The notes beneath the pieces are model-generated. The model saw only the letters and a list, made by a program, of their open reading frames with translations. It searched no databases and had not been told where the DNA came from. The translations under genes were made by a program, and so were the position numbers. Below are positions 60,401-64,000 of a stretch of 64,000 nt of DNA, piece after piece. Source of the stretch: Oenanthe sinensis (taxonomy: Eukaryota; Streptophyta; Magnoliopsida; Apiales; Apiaceae); the NCBI GenBank assembly GCA_028671895.1, contig CM053809.1:417501-481500 (forward strand), in the 5' to 3' direction. Position 1 is the first letter of the stretch, and each line of letters begins with the position of its first letter.

Positions 60401-61171
60401 CAAGAGCATGTTGATAAGCAAAGTGCTTATATTAATGGTGTTGTTTCCAAATATCAACAATCCATTGAGTCAAAAATTAAAGCTGTTTCCACTAAACATG
60501 ATGCTTTGGAGTCCAAAGTTGACAAAATTGCTATTGTTGTGACCTCTATGTGGACTATGTTGCACACAATTACAGACATACTGACTATTTCTTTTGATGT
60601 CAGAAAGGGGAAGAAAGTAGCCAAAGACAAATGCAAAGTGGATACTATCTCAAATTCTAATAACAAACCTAAAGGTGGTGATGATGGCTTAGCTGATAAA
60701 AGCCAAGAGAGTCATAAGGGTGGAAAGAGTATACAAACTCAAACTTAAACTCTGACTGATCAAACTCTAATTCCCTCAGAATCTGGAAAAGTTCAAGAGA
60801 GTAAGCAAACTCTGATGGAACTTGATTCTGTAGCTGATATTGAACAAATTAAAAGGGATGAAGAATTGGCTAAGAGGCTTGCAGAGGAAGAGAAGCCTGA
60901 AAATATTGAAGAGAGGAACAAGAAAGATGCAAAACTGGCAAAAAAGCTCTTTGAAGAAGAACATCTAGGATTGGATCCAGTCGCTGTAGAGGAAGAATTG
61001 AAGAAAGATGGTACTAACAATGCTCAAGTCCAGTCAAAGAAAAGAAGATACGTAAGTTCAAAGAAAACTCCAGCTCAGAACAAGGTACCTACTCAAGCAA
61101 AACATGCTGTATCTGTACTTGTAAAAATTCAATCAAGGTCTGTAACAAGGTCTAATAAAGGGATGAGTGCA
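57487..61171 (+). pseudogene. ORF3 of element B, decayed and cut by element D
   Basis: Start ATG at 57487, with a TAG about 35 codons in. The N-terminal domain (57595-58240) has DFLTNNSIGYAL, LVQIWSTAKF, then a REFFQEIGY block and YYGRFLQLIF, parallel to element A's ORF3. The frame then shifts or stops at about 58326, 59044, 59330, 59594, 59805 and 60120. The middle is Ser/Asp-rich with many NSD-type codon strings (AACTCTGAT). The C-terminal part (60221-61171) has a long heptad-like region and a charged coiled coil (RDEELAKRLAEEE, KKDAKLAKKLFEEE). At 61171 it is interrupted by the LTR of D. The function is unknown; no membrane span is evident. Confidence 0.75.
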
Positions 61172-61937
61172 TGTTTTCCCAGTTGTACAAGTAGAAGGGG
61201 GGGGGTTTGAATACTTGTATGTCTTTTCTGCTTGATTTAAAATCAAATTAAGAACAAACTCAAACACAAAAATATGAATAAGTACTGTTTTGTATTATTG
61301 ATTTGTGAATACAAAACTCTCCTAGGGTGTACACAAACCCTAGCAGCTTCTCTGTGTTTATCACAGCAACTCTCTCTATCTCTATGCTCTCACAAAATTT
61401 CACTCAGACAATTATGCTTCGACTTCCACACCTTTACAATTAGGTTACATAAAGTTTATATAGAGAGCTGCCTATCAACTAATAACAGAAAGTAAAATTA
61501 CAATAGGAATAAAATCCCTAATTATTAGTTGACAGTTTCCTTCTAGAATTCTCTTTCTTTCCCATAGCATATCTACAATATATTTATCTTGATCTTCGAA
61601 GACTTTCCATTCCTGTGATCTTCTTCCAAATTTATCCTCAACTGTATAGACTCTGAAATCTTCAGACTCTGATGATCTTCAGACTCTGATCACATGTAGA
61701 CTCTGATAGATCATAGACTCTGATAGTCTATAGAATCTGATCACCTTCCAGGCTCTGATCTTCATGCAGACTCTGGTTTCACTTTCTACAAAAATTCTTC
61801 TAAGTACAAATAACATGAATGTTGACTATCTAGACTCTGATTATACATTTCAGAGACTAGAAAGACTTATTACAGATAAACTAATCTAGACCCTGTTCTA
61901 GTATTTTGTACATCATCAAATGAATATATTCCTAACA
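61172..61937 (-). repeat. 3' LTR of element D (766 bp)
   Basis: On the minus strand it starts TGTTAGGAATATATTCATT after the polypurine tract and ends CTGGGAAAACA. The reversed TATA box GTTTATATAG is at 61454-61463. The region 61640-61850 carries six exact AGACTCTGA and several near copies. A run of nine G/C (61197-61206) lies near the LTR end. Confidence 0.88.
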
Positions 61938-61955
61938 ATCTCCCCCTATTTATGC
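61938..61955 (-). promoter_or_regulatory. Polypurine tract of element D
   Basis: On the minus strand AAATAGGGGGAGATTG abuts the LTR start. It is nearly the same string as that before the LTR at 47936. Confidence 0.85.
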
Positions 61956-62138
61956 TTTATAAAATGTAAGCATAAATCAAGGTTTGATGATGTCAAAACT
62001 AAAGAATAAAACTATTAATCTAGAACAGTATAAAAGAATTATAAAGGAAAAAGAATTACTTCTTATTTAATCTTCTCAAAGGCTGGATTATTCTTCAAAA
62101 ATGAATTCAGCATATTTTCCTCCACAATTGCCAGAGCC

Positions 62139-63998
62139 TCACCAACAAATTTCTTCACTTGAGCATTTAATTTGACAATAAGCTGCTCTAAGATCATTTG
62201 CACTGCTTTCTTGATCTTTAAAGTCCTTCAACATCAGAACACTAACTTTCCCACTCATAGGCTGAAACCCAAAGTAATGACCCACACCTTCTTGAAATTT
62301 AATATGTTTTTCTTCCAATGGCATGACTTGATCATTTCCCTCAGTATCAACATATTTTAAAGAAAATTTTTCCATTTGTCGATTTGCCTGTCTGTGCAAA
62401 ATCAGCTTCCTATCAATCTCCTTGAACCATTTGTGTGTGACAACTTCTTTGCTCTTGTTAACTTCATAAGCAATTTGAAGTAGGAATCTAATATACTGTA
62501 GTTTCTCAGCCTGTTTGAAAAAGATAAAATTTGACTGACTAATCCATCTTACACTTCCACCTTCTAAAAAGTAAACCAGCATCTCATTTTTCACCTTTTC
62601 TGTACCTCCCTGACCTCCTTGTATCTTTGTTTCAAAAACATTATAAACAATTTGAGCAGACACCACTTTATTTAAGTGCTTCTGAGTGATCTTCTCAAAC
62701 TGCCTATCTGTCAAAGATTGAGGATCCCTGGTTAGAGTAGATGTTCTGTCAATGTCAGATTCTTCAAATCCTCCAAGACCTATCTTCTTTTTAGCTCTAA
62801 GTCGCAGATTTGATTGACTGCACTTCAAGTACTCCAGATTTAAGGACTCACCTTGCTTCTCCTTCTCCCCCTTTTCGACATCATCATTACTGGTGACAGC
62901 GAAAAGAATCTGCTCAAGAACAATGGAGATATTTGCCTGGGCTGCAATAACTGAATCAACCTTGGTGGTCAAATCAGAAACTGTAGTTTGAAGAGAGGCT
63001 TGAGTTGTAGTGATAGCAGTTAGAGCATCTTTAAAAGCTACTTCTTTGGATAATTGAAGGGAGTGAATTCTGTCAAATCTTGTATTGAGCAGAGAAGTTG
63101 TATTATCAACACCAGTGAGCTTGATTTTAATATGAGAAATGTCCTGGACCACACTGGATAATTGAGCAGCAACATCAGGTAACTCAGCTTTAACAGCTCC
63201 ATCTAAGACTTGATCTTCTTCACCAGGATAGTAACCATGTTCCTGTTGAAAGGATTTTTTTTGAAAAGCTTTAAGTCTCTCAGAATGATGAATATCCAAA
63301 ATACACTCAAAAGAATCTTTATCATTGATGCCTCTTTGCTGTGCAGACTCCCAAGACTGAGGAAACACCTGATCAAAATAGATAAAAGAAGGAGTAACGT
63401 GATCATCATCTTCAGAGGTGCACTCCTCAGTAACAGGCTCTAGCTTTGTGAATGGAGGTGTAGACTCTGGTGGTGGTGTAGACTCCGAAACTGCAAACGG
63501 GACTATAGACCCTGACTCCTCCTGAGAGTGATCAGAGATTGTAGACTCTGGAAGTCTAGCCCTTATAGGCATGATTAAGAGTGGTTCTTCTGACTTCGAA
63601 TATGCGGCCTCAGTTATAATTACAGGATTATCCACTAAAGTCTCCATGACCCTATTTGCTATCCTTGCTTGAGAATCCACCAAATGAAGATGTGGTCTCT
63701 GTGTAAATGATTTCTGAGCAACAAGAGCCTCCTTCTGTTTGCCAATCTGCACAATCAGACATAGTGAATTGTCATCCATCCCCTGCTCCAACTCATTGGA
63801 CCAACTCTTTGGAAAATCTTGATCCCAATAAGTAAAGCTAGGTTCAGGATACCCTAATCTCTCATGCTCACAGTGGGGTTGGGCACCCACTTTCTCAATC
63901 TCACTCAGGCTCTCTATAGCATTTTCTACCTCTCCTTTTGCCTGGTCCAGTGCCAGCCTCTCAGATATTTTGTGACTCAATGTGGAGGGTGCACTCAA
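62139..63998 (-). CDS. ORF3 of element D (open, N-terminus beyond window)
   Basis: At least 619 codons on the minus strand with no stop, ending 184 bp before the polypurine tract. The first Met in the window is unlikely to be the true start, because the ORF3 N-terminal domain seen in A and B is absent and the frame is open to the window edge. Visible: two related segments (SFTYWDQDFPKSW and SFIYFDQVFPQSW, about residues 54-66 and 201-213), suggesting an internal repeat. Next a Ser/Pro/Glu-rich part, then a heptad-like region (about 270-370) for coiled-coil assembly. A conserved C-terminal domain (about 470-600) contains YFLEGGSVRWIS and KWFKEIDRKL. No transmembrane span. The function is unknown; it could be an envelope-like, structural or regulatory protein. 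Confidence 0.75.
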   Translation of the reverse strand: MSAPSTLSHKISERLALDQAKGEVENAIESLSEIEKVGAQPHCEHERLGYPEPSFTYWDQDFPKSWSNELEQGMDDNSLCLIVQIGKQKEALVAQKSFTQRPHLHLVDSQARIANRVMETLVDNPVIITEAAYSKSEEPLLIMPIRARLPESTISDHSQEESGSIVPFAVSESTPPPESTPPFTKLEPVTEECTSEDDDHVTPSFIYFDQVFPQSWESAQQRGINDKDSFECILDIHHSERLKAFQKKSFQQEHGYYPGEEDQVLDGAVKAELPDVAAQLSSVVQDISHIKIKLTGVDNTTSLLNTRFDRIHSLQLSKEVAFKDALTAITTTQASLQTTVSDLTTKVDSVIAAQANISIVLEQILFAVTSNDDVEKGEKEKQGESLNLEYLKCSQSNLRLRAKKKIGLGGFEESDIDRTSTLTRDPQSLTDRQFEKITQKHLNKVVSAQIVYNVFETKIQGGQGGTEKVKNEMLVYFLEGGSVRWISQSNFIFFKQAEKLQYIRFLLQIAYEVNKSKEVVTHKWFKEIDRKLILHRQANRQMEKFSLKYVDTEGNDQVMPLEEKHIKFQEGVGHYFGFQPMSGKVSVLMLKDFKDQESSANDLRAAYCQIKCSSEEICW

Positions 63999-64000
63999 TA

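Larger units (their letters stand above)
47936..61171 (+). mobile_element. Element B: SIRE-type Ty1/copia retrotransposon with two insertions
   Basis: LTR, PBS, gag, protease, integrase, RT, RNase H, spacer and ORF3 are in standard order. A solo LTR (54121-56549) splits RNase H and element D splits ORF3 at 61171/61172, so B is older than both. Its 3' LTR would lie beyond D, outside the window. Confidence 0.88.
61172..64000 (-). mobile_element. Element D: SIRE-type Ty1/copia on the minus strand, 3' part
   Basis: 3' LTR, polypurine tract and ORF3 in order on the minus strand; the rest is beyond the window. It is inserted in ORF3 of B. GTGCA at 61167-61171 is the candidate TSD, whose partner would lie outside. 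The open ORF3 makes it the youngest SIRE-type copy here. Confidence 0.88.

Overview
The window is TE-rich, AT-rich plant nuclear DNA. A seven-exon pectate lyase gene with GT-AG introns, Ty1/copia and TRIM retrotransposons, L1-type LINEs, a tRNA-derived SINE and Stowaway, hAT and PIF/Harbinger-type MITEs all point to a seed plant, most likely a dicot. An asterid is my guess from the look of the retrotransposon proteins, but the sequence alone does not prove it.

Layout. 1-8825: 3' two thirds of a SIRE-type (Sirevirus-like) Ty1/copia element (A): broken pol, a spacer, a very long extra reading frame (ORF3) after pol, polypurine tract and 3' LTR. 8.8-12.3 kb: AT-rich intergenic DNA with a Helitron 3' end and a decayed MITE. 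12.36-14.33 kb: 5'-truncated L1 LINE with target site duplications (TSDs). 14.3-25.1 kb: a patchwork of small elements: a 1.0-kb TIR element with an odd 14-bp duplication, a TRIM with a mosaic 5' LTR plus older and inverted TRIM pieces, a hAT MITE with a perfect 8-bp TSD, four MITEs and a short LINE-like retroposon with 15-bp TSDs. 26.0-27.85 kb: a hAT-like element holding an AT microsatellite and a nested TIR element that has captured a piece of a host MORF (organellar RNA-editing factor) gene. 28-34.8 kb: AT-rich DNA with two MITEs and a relic of the retrotransposon ORF3 cut by an LTR.

34.86-39.18 kb: the only intact host gene, a PL1 pectate lyase of 448 residues. All seven exons join in frame, and the secretion signal, calcium-binding and catalytic residues are visible. 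39.2-44.7 kb: intergenic DNA with a SINE (perfect 17-bp TSD), a PIF/Harbinger-type MITE and a near-perfect foldback of about 129-bp arms.

44.75-64 kb: a nest of SIRE-type copia elements. C lies on the minus strand (LTR and end of ORF3). E is a 3' remnant that shares one LTR with B. B has 5' LTR, PBS, gag, pol and ORF3; its RNase H is split by a 2.43-kb solo LTR with a perfect 5-bp TSD, and its ORF3 is split by D. D, on the minus strand, carries a 619-codon ORF3 that is still open and runs off the window.

The most interesting theme is the extra ORF3 of these copia elements. It recurs in five places and is preceded in three of them by what looks like its own leader. It sits in elements whose LTRs, spacers and coding regions are studded with a short motif that differs between element lineages.
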